This document shows, piece after piece, positions 1 to 6,586 of a DNA stretch of 9,062 nucleotides (positions are counted from its first letter, which is position 1; each line of letters opens with the position of its first letter). The position numbers were made by a program, and so were the translations under genes. The notes under the pieces are model-generated. The model did not search any database, was not told the DNA's origin, and worked only from the letters and a program-made list of their open reading frames with translations. The DNA lies in NCBI GenBank assembly GCA_023475715.1, contig JAMCVO010000643.1, positions 1 to 9,062 of the forward strand, in the 5' to 3' direction. This stretch comes from Actinomycetota bacterium. GTDB taxonomy: Bacteria; Actinomycetota; Humimicrobiia; Humimicrobiales; Humimicrobiaceae.

Positions 1-50
1 TTAAATCCATCAAAATCAGTAATAAAATAAAAGTCAACCAATAAAGCTTA
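1..50 (-). pseudogene. 5'-truncated LCP (LytR-CpsA-Psr) gene fragment, continues beyond left edge
   Basis: Read on the minus strand, positions 47 to 1 encode ALLVDFYFITDFDGF, which aligns with residues 317-331 (GLTIDSYIITDFDGF) of the intact LCP protein in this window. Positions 1-23 match positions 768-790 at 22 of 23 bases. In the same frame a TAA stop (48-50) lies directly upstream, so the usual N-terminal half of an LCP protein, including its first conserved Asp/Arg motifs, is absent. A TTG at 39-41 is the only possible start and has no ribosome binding site. The copy is therefore most likely the remnant of a tandem LCP duplication whose front end was lost or displaced. The rest lies outside the window, so whether any part is expressed cannot be judged. 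Confidence 0.6.
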
Positions 51-62
51 TTAAAGCTTATT
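43..62. repeat. Two tandem copies of a 10-bp unit
   Basis: The unit aaagcttatt occurs twice head to tail (43-52 and 53-62), just upstream (minus strand) of the LCP fragment. Each copy contains the palindrome aagctt. It may be a small slippage duplication marking where the front of the duplicated LCP gene broke off. Confidence 0.6.
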
Positions 63-83
63 AAATATTTATGATTACATATT

Positions 84-283
84 ATTTCGTGATAAAAAAT
101 AAATTGATAAGCCATGATGGGTATTTCAAAAACACGCTGGCTTTTCCCCGGCGAGTAAAAACCAGCTCAGTTTCAGGCTTCGCTCTCCTCCCGGAGGAGG
201 AACCATGCCCGCTTAAGCCTTCAAATGGTTTTCTCAATACCCATCATGGTCCTTAAAATTTTCCTTTATTGCTATCACGAAAT
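84..283 (-). ncRNA. Candidate structured RNA with three-way junction (no known family recognised)
   Basis: This 200-nt stretch is clearly richer in G and C than the flanking AT-rich spacers and is built from nested complementary segments. The outermost pairing is 11 bp (84-94 with 273-283). Inside it are 95-99 with 263-267, 101-105 with 257-261, 108-111 with 252-255, and a perfect 14-bp helix (112-125 with 236-249). That helix closes a junction holding two arms. One is a 10-bp hairpin (136-145 with 157-166). The other is 175-180 with 215-220, containing the inner hairpin 185-189 with 195-199. Three pairs (161/141, 263/99, 264/98) are G.U if the minus strand is transcribed but C.A mismatches on the plus strand, so I place the RNA on the minus strand. 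It begins 18 nt after the LCP stop codon and may be processed from that mRNA or have its own promoter. A small inverted-repeat mobile element is the main alternative. Confidence 0.55.
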
Positions 284-301
284 TTTAGATGCTTCCAAGA
301 A

Positions 302-1762
302 CTATTGATTTTTAATTTGATCAAACAGTTCTTGAGTTGCTTCTTTGTCATATACTACGGCACTTGCATTTCCTACCATCTGAGGCCATGATGGTACACC
401 CGTAATCTCAATATCACCCGTTTTTACTTTGCCGAGTACTGGAAGTAACCTAAGCATATCTTTAAATTGCATGTCTGTCCAGGCATACTTCAATAAAAAA
501 TTAATCAGAAGAGGCAGAGCTATCAATCTTTCGAAAGTACTTTTTTGCTCCAGTAATGCAGTTATTATTTTTGCGGCTTCTTTTTCTCTTGCAAATGCAC
601 CACCCTGTGTGGTCCCGTCCCCGCTCCTGTGTCTGTTCCTGGAAAGCGCCAGAGCCTGCTCGCCATTCAAATGATGAATTCCTTTCTTTAAATAGCATCC
701 CGAAAAGCCATCTGAAAGATTTTCTCCGACTTCTATCGTAACTCCTCCAAGAAAATCTATTAAAGGCTTAAATCCATCAAAATCCGTAATTATATAGCTA
801 TCGATTGTAAGTCCGGAAAATTCTTCAATAGTCTGTACTGTAAGCTCATTGCCTCCTATGGCATGAGCTCCATTTATCTTACCTTCCTTATACCCGGGTA
901 TATTCACCCATGTATCTCTGGGTACGGTAACCACGGTTCCCTTACCGGTGTCCAGATTTATATGAAATATAATTATGATATCTGTTCTGCCGTTTACCCT
1001 GCCGCCCGGTCTGTCAAAGGCGCTGTCATCGCCCAAAATTAAAATATTCATTGAGGAATTCTTATCTTTTTCCTTCAGCTTTTCTACTTTATCATCAAAA
1101 GTAAAACCGGAAATAAAATCCGTAATTGTCTTTTTTGCCTGTGAAGTTTCAGTATTCTGACCTATATATTTAATTGCATAGACGTACTTATCTTTTTTAA
1201 TAAAAGTAAAATAATCGATATTTTTTATATCTTTGTCATCATTCAAGAGGCTTTTGTATTCATAACCTGCAAGATTAACATTATTTCCGTCAATGTTAAC
1301 TTTTTCATCCTCAAGTATCACGGCCTTTCCTTCTTCTGATGCATCAGCCAAATAACTGTTGAAAATCTGTTCATCTATTTTCAATTCGCCCGCTTTTTCA
1401 AGTGGCTCGACAATAACATAAATGCTTTCATTTTTGTTAGCAGCAACATCAGGATCTTCGATTAAAATCCTGCCTCCGTCTCCAGAGTCAAAAAGCTTCC
1501 AACCTTCAGGACATATAAAAGAATAATTGGGAAATTCTTCTGAAGTACTGACATAATAATTTTTTTTCTCTTCCGTTGTTGCAGATACTGTAGCTTCCGG
1601 AGCAGTATTTACTGCAGAAGTTTCGGTATCCGAAGCAGGTGCCTGCTGTTCAGTCGGCTTTCCGGAATTACTATTTTTTGAACAGGACGAAATAGATATC
1701 AGGGTCAATGAAGAAAACAAACCGACAATTAAAAAAATTGCGGTAATTTTATTTAGTTTCAT
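302..1762 (-). CDS. LCP (LytR-CpsA-Psr) family lipoprotein with N-terminal PsbP/Mog1-like domain
   Basis: LCP enzymes transfer undecaprenyl-linked wall polymers (such as teichoic acid or capsule) to peptidoglycan on the outer membrane face. The 486-aa protein starts with a hydrophobic signal ending in a lipobox (I-S-S-C27), then a Ser/Thr/Glu-rich linker to about residue 68. Residues about 69-224 (YYVSTSEEFPNYSF to FISGFTFDD) look like a PsbP/Mog1-fold domain. The LCP domain runs from about 236 to 400, with LGDD near 243-246, GRTD 258-261, VPRDT 280-284, KING 295-298, DFDGF 327-331 and LNGEQALALSRNRH 365-378. These cover the expected Arg and Asp positions that bind the pyrophosphate lipid. 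Ordinary LCP proteins have a transmembrane helix here rather than a lipobox. The ATG start is supported by AGGAG (1767-1771) four bases upstream. The LCP call is firm; the middle domain is a resemblance only. Confidence 0.88.
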   Translation of the reverse strand: MKLNKITAIFLIVGLFSSLTLISISSCSKNSNSGKPTEQQAPASDTETSAVNTAPEATVSATTEEKKNYYVSTSEEFPNYSFICPEGWKLFDSGDGGRILIEDPDVAANKNESIYVIVEPLEKAGELKIDEQIFNSYLADASEEGKAVILEDEKVNIDGNNVNLAGYEYKSLLNDDKDIKNIDYFTFIKKDKYVYAIKYIGQNTETSQAKKTITDFISGFTFDDKVEKLKEKDKNSSMNILILGDDSAFDRPGGRVNGRTDIIIIFHINLDTGKGTVVTVPRDTWVNIPGYKEGKINGAHAIGGNELTVQTIEEFSGLTIDSYIITDFDGFKPLIDFLGGVTIEVGENLSDGFSGCYLKKGIHHLNGEQALALSRNRHRSGDGTTQGGAFAREKEAAKIITALLEQKSTFERLIALPLLINFLLKYAWTDMQFKDMLRLLPVLGKVKTGDIEITGVPSWPQMVGNASAVVYDKEATQELFDQIKNQ

Positions 1763-1798
1763 AATTCTCCTATCTTGCTGCCAGTTTCAATTTTATAA

Positions 1799-1826
1799 AT
1801 AATATAATATTTTGTCTGCATTTCAA
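1799..1826 (-). promoter_or_regulatory. Probable sigma-70-type promoter of the LCP gene
   Basis: On the minus strand TTGAAA (1821-1826) is followed after 16 bases by TATTAT (1799-1804), about 37 bases before the LCP start codon. Both hexamers are close to consensus, but the region is so AT-rich that chance matches are common. Confidence 0.45.
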
Positions 1827-1885
1827 AACAATTTAAATTAATTTCTTTTTTTATGATACTTAATCTTATATAATTATCATGGTTT

Positions 1886-1913
1886 TTTACTTCAAACCGG
1901 GTATATTTATAAA
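1886..1913 (+). promoter_or_regulatory. Weak candidate promoter of the PH/GRAM-like gene
   Basis: TTTACT (1886-1891) and TATAAA (1908-1913) are 16 bases apart, about 20 bases before the ATG at 1934. The short leader and the AT-rich setting make this only a suggestion. The gene diverges from the LCP gene, so some promoter must lie in 1763-1933. Confidence 0.25.
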
Positions 1914-1933
1914 ATATTATCTTGGGAAAGAGC

Positions 1934-2302
1934 ATGGATAAAAGTGAAATAAAGAAATTAAAATTAAATGATTCCGGGTTTTTATTATTTGTTGATTCCG
2001 ATGAAAAGACTATTTATGAAGCATCAGGATTTATAAATGGCACTACTGTCGGCAAGCTGGTTTTAACTGACAAAAAGCTCTTTTTCTTCTATGTTTCAAA
2101 TATATCGAGGGATAGTATCTTTATTGCTTCACATCCTTATATAGTGGCGATTTCACTTAAGGAAGGGTTGACTTCTTCAACTCTTGTAATAAATAATAAA
2201 AAGGAAGTTTTTGTTATCAAAAAAATGAATAAAAATAATGCAAAAACTTTTTGTACCTTGCTAAATGGTATTATTGAAAAAAATAAAAATCGCAAACCTT
2301 AA
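1934..2302 (+). CDS. Small PH/GRAM-like domain protein
   Basis: This 122-aa soluble protein has no signal peptide or membrane helix. Its core (GKLVLTDKKLFFFYVS, then IVAISLKEGL, then STLVINNKKEVFVI and a final helix ending LNGIIEKN) follows the pattern of bacterial PH or GRAM-like domains: a 'G-x-L-x-L-T-x-x-x-L-F-F' strand pair, a 'pIxxI' strand, and a C-terminal helix. Such domains usually bind proteins or membranes; the ligand here cannot be deduced. I chose ATG 1934 because a purine-rich GGGAAAG lies just before it, whereas the in-frame TTG at 1922 has no ribosome binding site. The gene stands alone, diverging from the LCP gene and converging on the 3D-domain gene. The fold assignment is a pattern resemblance, so moderate confidence. 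Confidence 0.6.
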   Translation: MDKSEIKKLKLNDSGFLLFVDSDEKTIYEASGFINGTTVGKLVLTDKKLFFFYVSNISRDSIFIASHPYIVAISLKEGLTSSTLVINNKKEVFVIKKMNKNNAKTFCTLLNGIIEKNKNRKP

Positions 2303-2322
2303 TAAATAAACAGAGTTAGATC

Positions 2323-2339
2323 AGATTAACAATCTTTTT
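2323..2339 (+). terminator. Weak intrinsic terminator candidate after the PH/GRAM-like gene
   Basis: A 5-bp hairpin agatt-aac-aatct (2323-2335) runs straight into four further T residues, 20 bases after the stop codon and between two convergent genes. The stem is short and has only one G-C pair, so it may be weak or not functional. Confidence 0.3.
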
Positions 2340-2853
2340 ACTTAGATATCTCATCAGCAAGTTTAATACCTTTGCTATTGTCAAGAAATCTAATCCAAAC
2401 ACCCCTTTTACCAAAATCCTTGGCTTCCTCTTTAGAATCAAAAAATATATCAATCCTGTTTCCTTTTATTTTACCGCCACGGTCGGCAGCAAGAAAAACT
2501 CCAACATCTTTTATCTCAACACTCGTTCCAAAAGGAATAATTTTGGGATCGACAGCTATTATCCCTTCAGCTGCAACCCTGCCTGTTGCAGTTTTATCCG
2601 TTGTGCCCTGGCTGATATCATTTTTACTGTATCCGGTTGCAATAAAATAAAACCACTCTACTTTTTTTTCGATTTCTTTATATTCCGTAACCAAATAAGG
2701 TTCTTTTTGAACAATGACTTCCGTATTTTTACCGATAAGATAAGAAAACAGGTTTAACTTTGGGGTTGTTAATGCCAATACAGTTACTAAGACAATTAAA
2801 GCTATAAGCGTCCAAAATACTATACTTATCGTAATATGGTATTTTTTTAGCAT
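2338..2853 (-). CDS. Membrane-anchored 3D-domain protein (cell-wall protein, possible muralytic enzyme)
   Basis: The 3D domain (named for three conserved Asp) has a double-psi beta-barrel related to MltA lytic transglycosylase and occurs in wall-acting proteins such as B. subtilis YocH and YabE. Here a short basic start (MLKKYH) precedes one transmembrane helix (about residues 6-28), so the C-terminal part should face outside. The 3D domain fills the end of the protein: FIATGYS, TATGRVAAEGIIAVDP, IPFGTSVEI, LAADRGGKIKGNRIDIFF, with the Asp residues in AVDP, AADRGG and RIDIFF all present. I start at the ATG at 2853 (171 aa) because GGAG (2859-2862) lies five bases upstream. A TTG at 2889 in the same frame would add 12 residues but has no ribosome binding site. 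No LysM, G5 or SH3 wall-binding domain is present, so the protein is shorter than many relatives. Family call firm; catalytic activity inferred. Confidence 0.85.
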   Translation of the reverse strand: MLKKYHITISIVFWTLIALIVLVTVLALTTPKLNLFSYLIGKNTEVIVQKEPYLVTEYKEIEKKVEWFYFIATGYSKNDISQGTTDKTATGRVAAEGIIAVDPKIIPFGTSVEIKDVGVFLAADRGGKIKGNRIDIFFDSKEEAKDFGKRGVWIRFLDNSKGIKLADEISK

Positions 2854-2867
2854 TTTTTCTCCAATCT

Positions 2868-2904
2868 CTAATCTTTCTGCAGACAACAACCTTTTTAAGA
2901 TTAG
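2868..2904 (-). promoter_or_regulatory. Inverted repeat in the leader of the 3D-domain gene
   Basis: CTAATCTT and its exact complement AAGATTAG (2868-2875 and 2897-2904) flank a 21-base loop just before the ribosome binding site at 2859-2862. In the mRNA this would form an 8-bp stem five bases upstream of the GGAG, so it could affect translation or stability. It does not look like a known riboswitch. Confidence 0.35.
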
Positions 2905-2967
2905 CAGGTCTAGGTTTTACATTTATATTTGCTAAAAACATTTTTATTTAATAATTATTGAAATTAA

Positions 2968-2993
2968 TTAAAAATTTAGCTTAAAAATTTAGC
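2968..2993. repeat. 13-bp perfect tandem repeat
   Basis: The unit ttaaaaatttagc is present twice head to tail (2968-2980, 2981-2993) in the spacer between the divergent 3D-domain and aminotransferase genes. It may be a slippage duplication; a paired protein-binding site is possible but unsupported. Confidence 0.6.
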
Positions 2994-3041
2994 TTTCAAA
3001 TTATAAACAGATAATTTAAATAAAATCAATGTTTATTTGTA

Positions 3042-3069
3042 TTGACTGTAAAATAAAAATCTTTATAAT
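3042..3069 (+). promoter_or_regulatory. Strong sigma-70-type promoter of the aminotransferase operon
   Basis: TTGACT (3042-3047) and TATAAT (3064-3069) are separated by 16 bases and match consensus at five and six of six positions. Transcription should start near 3075-3077, giving a leader of about 100 bases. It is the best promoter in the window and lies against a large palindrome. Confidence 0.75.
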
Positions 3070-3100
3070 ACAATTTAGGGCATATGCTGCCCTAAATTGT
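3070..3100. promoter_or_regulatory. Perfect 13-bp-arm palindrome at the transcription start; probable operator
   Basis: The arms acaatttagggca (3070-3082) and tgccctaaattgt (3088-3100) are exact complements around a 5-base centre. They begin one base after the -10 box, so a bound repressor would block the start of transcription. No T-run follows, which argues against an intrinsic terminator. The DeoR-family regulator encoded at 5738-6502 is the natural candidate to bind it. In RNA it could alternatively act as a stabilising 5' hairpin. Confidence 0.65.
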
Positions 3101-3174
3101 TCGTTTATGACTTAAATTTTTGAAATTAAAAAAAGTTTTTAGATTTTTTAATAACTAGAAAAAGGGGAAAATTT

Positions 3175-4548
3175 ATGGATTATGATAAAAATTGGGCAAA
3201 AATTGACCCGAAAAGCGTTCCCGATATGAAAGTCCCTGCACCGGGACCAAAAGCCAAAGAACTGCATGAAAGAGCAGAAAAATACATGAAAGGCTATTCT
3301 TCCCAGGTAAAGCTATTTCCGGTATCGTTTGAAAGCGGGCATGGAGTTACCCTGACCGATGTCGATGGAAATAAATATATTGATTTCTCTTCAGGAATTT
3401 ACGTAACAAATTTGGGTCATTGCCATCCGAAAGTTGTTGAATATATACAAAAACATACAGCCCGTCTGATGAACTGTCATGATTTCACGACAGAAGTTAA
3501 AGTAAAGTTTCTAGAAAAACTTGTCTCCCTCACACCAGGTAATTTAAACGGAGTACAGATGTATTGTGCAGGCTGTGAATCTGTTGAGGCCGCAATGAGA
3601 GCTGCAAGAGCACAAACAAAGAAATATGAATTTTTTTCTTTTTATGGAGATTTTCATGGAAAAACCATGGCTGCGGTTTCTCTTACACAGGTAGCTGATT
3701 TTACTTCAGGACCAAGAGCAGCCGGATATCACCTGGCGCCAGGTGCATATTGCTATCGCTGCGCTTTTGATAAAACTTATCCGGGTTGCAATCTTTTTTG
3801 TGTTGATGCACTGGAAAAACAGATAAAGTTTGAAGGAACCGGAAATATTGCAGGAATAGTACTGGAACCTATCCAGGGTTGGGGCGGATCCATTGTTTAC
3901 CCGGATGATTATTTGCCCGCTTTACGAAAATTATGTGATAAGCTTGGAATATTTTTAATCGTAGATGAAGTTCTAACATGCTGTGCGAGAACGGGCAAGA
4001 TGTGGTGTGTTGACCACTATGATGTCATACCTGATATTATTGTTATGGGAAAAGGACTTGCAAATGGATTTCCCTGCACTGCTTTTGCAATTAAGGAAGA
4101 GTACACTGAAGTAATGGATAAAATTTCTGCTTCCACAAGTTATGGCGGAAACCCCATGGCTGCAGCTGCAGGTCTTGCTTCACTCGAAGTAATAGAAGAA
4201 GAAAATATTGTCGAAAAATCAGCAAAACTTGGAGATTTCATAATGAAGAGACTTAAAAAAATGAAAGATGAGCACAAGATCATTGGTGAAGTAAGGGGCA
4301 AAGGCTGTCTGCTGGGAATGGAGCTTGTAAAAGACCGGGATACAAAGGAACCTTTTATTGAAGCAGGGAAAAGAGTCTACCAGGTAGCTTTTTCCAAGGG
4401 GCTTGCCTGGATACCGGCAAACCAGAATTTGAGAATGTCCCCGCCACTTATAATGGAAGAAAAAATAGCAGAAAAGGCACTTGAAATAATAGATGAATCC
4501 ATAACTATTGTAGAAAAAGAACTGGGATACGGAGGTTCGATAATATGA
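3175..4548 (+). CDS. Class III (GabT-like) pyridoxal-phosphate aminotransferase
   Basis: Class III aminotransferases move an amino group, often from an omega-amine such as GABA or acetylornithine, to a keto acid using PLP in the cytosol. The 457-aa protein is full length. The PLP lysine is K293 (MGKGLANGFP), with D264-E265 for the pyridine ring, SYGGNPMAAA at 322-331 and R420 near the end. Several usual motif residues differ. The phosphate-loop region reads C131-A-G-C134-E-S rather than the usual G-S/T-E, and the segment after D264 reads DEVLTCCARTGK instead of DEVQTGxGRTGK. A cluster C193-x2-C196-x8-C205-x3-C209 follows PGAY; a YCYRC-type segment is known in some anaerobe relatives. The ribosome binding site AAGGGG precedes the ATG by eight bases. 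The gene is first in an operon and overlaps the next by ATGA. Fold is certain; substrate is not. Confidence 0.9.
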   Translation: MDYDKNWAKIDPKSVPDMKVPAPGPKAKELHERAEKYMKGYSSQVKLFPVSFESGHGVTLTDVDGNKYIDFSSGIYVTNLGHCHPKVVEYIQKHTARLMNCHDFTTEVKVKFLEKLVSLTPGNLNGVQMYCAGCESVEAAMRAARAQTKKYEFFSFYGDFHGKTMAAVSLTQVADFTSGPRAAGYHLAPGAYCYRCAFDKTYPGCNLFCVDALEKQIKFEGTGNIAGIVLEPIQGWGGSIVYPDDYLPALRKLCDKLGIFLIVDEVLTCCARTGKMWCVDHYDVIPDIIVMGKGLANGFPCTAFAIKEEYTEVMDKISASTSYGGNPMAAAAGLASLEVIEEENIVEKSAKLGDFIMKRLKKMKDEHKIIGEVRGKGCLLGMELVKDRDTKEPFIEAGKRVYQVAFSKGLAWIPANQNLRMSPPLIMEEKIAEKALEIIDESITIVEKELGYGGSII

Positions 4549-5696
4549 AAACTTTAGGTGTTGGAATGGCCGGCTATGGATTTATCGGAAAGGTTCATAC
4601 AATATCTTATCTTAACCTTCCCTTTTACTATAAACCGGTACCTGCCAAATTAAAAATGGTTGGCGTCTGCTCAACTCCGATTCAGGATGCCGAAGAAGGA
4701 ATTTCTCAGGCAGGATTTGAATTTGCCACAACAGATTACATGGACCTGATAAGAAGAGACGATATCGACATTATTGAGGTATGCACCCCAAATTATATTC
4801 ATAAAAACATTATAATAGATGCATTAAAAGCAGGAAAACATGTCAATTGTGAAAAGCCGCTGGCAATGAATTTAGAAGAGGCAAAAGAAATCCTGGATAC
4901 TGCCAATACTTACCCTGATCTTGTTTCTCAAATGTGTTTTGAATATCGTTATTTCCCTCCGGCAATGCGGGCAAAGCAGCTTATAGATGAAGGATTCCTT
5001 GGAAGGATATACAGCATAAGAGTGGTATATCTTCATGCAGGAAATTCTGACCCTAACCGTCCCACGTACTGGAAAATACAAAAGAAATACTGCGGCGGTG
5101 GTGCATCCTATGATCTTGCCTCACATATAATAGATTTGACAAGGTTTTTGTGTGGTGATTTTAAAAGGATATTTTCAAAACTTGAAATTTTTGTAAAGCA
5201 AAGACCCTTGCCTGACCGGTCCGGTCAGATGTGTGACGTTGATGTAGATGATATTACTCTTCTTATTTTTGAAATGGAAAATGGAGCAATGGGAACCCTG
5301 GAAGCAACCAAAGTTGCCACTGGTGCAAATGATGAAATTAGAATTGAAATCCATGGAGAAAAAGGGGCAATAAGGTTTAACAGCATGCAGCCAAACTTCC
5401 TTGAGGCTTATGATACAAGAGATACAGAAGAACCTATCGGAGGATGCCGGGGCTACAAGGCAATTGAAACAGTCCAGAGATACCCAAAACCGGCCCAAGC
5501 ATTTCCCGGACCTAAATTTTCAATCGGCTGGATAAGATATCATGCCGGAAATGCTTACGATTTTATTTCCAATATTGCAGAAGGGAAAAAACCAGAATCT
5601 GACATGTATTCAGGCTATAAGGTGCAGGAAGTAATTGAAGCGGCACTTGTTTCGGATAGAGAAAAAAGATGGGTTGACCTGCCTCTGGAAATATAA
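4545..5696 (+). CDS. Gfo/Idh/MocA-family NAD(P)-dependent oxidoreductase
   Basis: Family members oxidise or reduce hydroxyl groups of sugars, inositols and related compounds. The 383-aa protein opens with the Rossmann dinucleotide motif G7-M-A-G-Y-G-F-I-G15. It carries the family E103-K104-P105 motif with the catalytic Lys. The substrate-site segment GGGASYDLASHIIDL follows at 184-198, including D190 and H194, expected to act with K104 in hydride transfer. The C-terminal half fits the alpha/beta GFO domain, and length is normal. Its ATG overlaps the stop of the aminotransferase (ATGA at 4545-4548), which implies translational coupling and a joint task. A plausible inference is that one enzyme interconverts an amine and a carbonyl and the other the carbonyl and an alcohol. 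Substrate and direction cannot be read from the sequence. Confidence 0.9.
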   Translation: MKTLGVGMAGYGFIGKVHTISYLNLPFYYKPVPAKLKMVGVCSTPIQDAEEGISQAGFEFATTDYMDLIRRDDIDIIEVCTPNYIHKNIIIDALKAGKHVNCEKPLAMNLEEAKEILDTANTYPDLVSQMCFEYRYFPPAMRAKQLIDEGFLGRIYSIRVVYLHAGNSDPNRPTYWKIQKKYCGGGASYDLASHIIDLTRFLCGDFKRIFSKLEIFVKQRPLPDRSGQMCDVDVDDITLLIFEMENGAMGTLEATKVATGANDEIRIEIHGEKGAIRFNSMQPNFLEAYDTRDTEEPIGGCRGYKAIETVQRYPKPAQAFPGPKFSIGWIRYHAGNAYDFISNIAEGKKPESDMYSGYKVQEVIEAALVSDREKRWVDLPLEI

Positions 5697-5723
5697 TAGT
5701 CTTGAAAATATAATAATGATATA

Positions 5724-5744
5724 AAAATAATATTTAATTATTTT
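5724..5744. terminator. AT-only hairpin between convergent genes; weak bidirectional terminator candidate
   Basis: aaaataat (5724-5731) and attatttt (5737-5744) are exact complements around a 5-base loop, overlapping the last codons of the repressor gene. It contains no G-C pair, so the stem is unstable. It is listed because it lies where both convergent transcripts must end and no better candidate exists. Confidence 0.25.
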
Positions 5745-6502
5745 ATTATAATCTCAATATCCAGCTCCTTAATTTTCTCAAGAAATTCTTTATCTGCTTC
5801 CGTATCTGTTATCAGGATGTCGATATCGCTTATCGGAGCAACAAAATTCATTGAAATATTGCCAATCTTGGAATGGTCGCAAAGAGCAATAACGGTTTTT
5901 GCACAATTAATCATACATTTCTTGGTTTGTGCTTCAATCTGATCTGCTGCAGTTATTCCTTTTTCAAGGTCAAGTCCGCTGATTCCTATGAATGCTTTAT
6001 CAACAAACAAACTTTTAAATGCCGAATCAGCAATCGGACCAACCAGGGAATGCGTTTCATTTTTTAAAATTCCACCACTTAGGATTATGGAATATTGGGG
6101 ATTTGTTCTGCCCAGCAATACTGCAATATCACAGCTGTTTGTAACAATGGTTATTTTTTTCTTATTGGTTATGTTCAAAGCAGTTTGCAGTCCCGTAGTT
6201 CCCGCTTCAATCAAAATTACATCCTCTTCTTCAATAAGAGCTGCTGCAGCCAGAGCTATCCTTTTTTTCTCTTCAATAAATTTTTCCTTCTGAATATCAA
6301 ATTTCATTTCATGGCCAACTGACAGGCTATTTATTGCTCCGCCGTGCGTTCTTCTTACAAGGCCTTTTTTGGAAAGTTTATTTAAATCTCTTCGTATTGT
6401 AGTTTCGGAAATATTCAGAGTTTTAGCGATATCAATTGCTTTTACACTGCCGGTCTTATTTATAAGATTTAATATGTACTCTCTTCTCTCTTCTCCAAGC
6501 AA
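5738..6502 (-). CDS. DeoR-family transcriptional repressor
   Basis: DeoR regulators are cytosolic DNA-binding proteins that repress sugar or polyol genes and are released by a phosphorylated metabolite. The 254-aa length is typical. The N-terminal winged helix-turn-helix (residues about 6-57) shows the signature IAKTLNISETTIRRDLNKL and then GLVRRTHGGA. The C-terminal sensor domain has IEAGTT, IVTNS, LSGGILKNETHSLVGP, KAFIGISGLD with GITAADQIEAQ, and ALCDHSKIG, all usual for the family. The start is TTG (6502), preceded by AAAGGA at suitable spacing, and gives the standard beginning MLGEERREYIL. An ATG ten bases upstream is out of frame. The gene converges on the aminotransferase-oxidoreductase operon and likely controls it. 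The effector is unknown. Confidence 0.92.
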   Translation of the reverse strand: MLGEERREYILNLINKTGSVKAIDIAKTLNISETTIRRDLNKLSKKGLVRRTHGGAINSLSVGHEMKFDIQKEKFIEEKKRIALAAAALIEEEDVILIEAGTTGLQTALNITNKKKITIVTNSCDIAVLLGRTNPQYSIILSGGILKNETHSLVGPIADSAFKSLFVDKAFIGISGLDLEKGITAADQIEAQTKKCMINCAKTVIALCDHSKIGNISMNFVAPISDIDILITDTEADKEFLEKIKELDIEIIIK

Positions 6503-6586
6503 CTGCCATTCCTTTCAAATTAAGAAACTCTTTTTTTCAATTATATTATCTTTTTAAAAGTACTGCCTTAAATATTTTTTAAATTG

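Noticed and set aside
190..216. Near-perfect ribosome binding site GGAGGAGG before ATG 205 on the plus strand
   Set aside because: The frame reads only Met-Pro-Ala-stop, and the purine run is one side of the hairpin 185-199, so it is better explained as RNA structure.
71..256. Plus-strand open frame of 61 codons across the GC-rich island
   Set aside because: It has no ribosome binding site and its frame crosses all the helices of the RNA candidate; the peptide is low in character and resembles no family.
84..283. Interpretation as a MITE with terminal inverted repeats
   Set aside because: I see no clear target-site duplication next to 84 and 283, and the G.U pairs favour an RNA. It is kept only as an alternative until copy number is known.
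2729..2941. Minus-strand 70-codon frame starting MFLANINVKPRP
   Set aside because: It overlaps the start of the 3D-domain gene in another frame, has no ribosome binding site, and resembles no known protein.
3070..3100. Palindrome as an intrinsic terminator or attenuator
   Set aside because: It lies at the transcription start rather than downstream, and no T-run follows it.
5175..5498. Minus-strand 107-codon open frame inside the oxidoreductase gene
   Set aside because: It is antisense to a well-supported gene with intact family motifs and has no recognisable features of its own.
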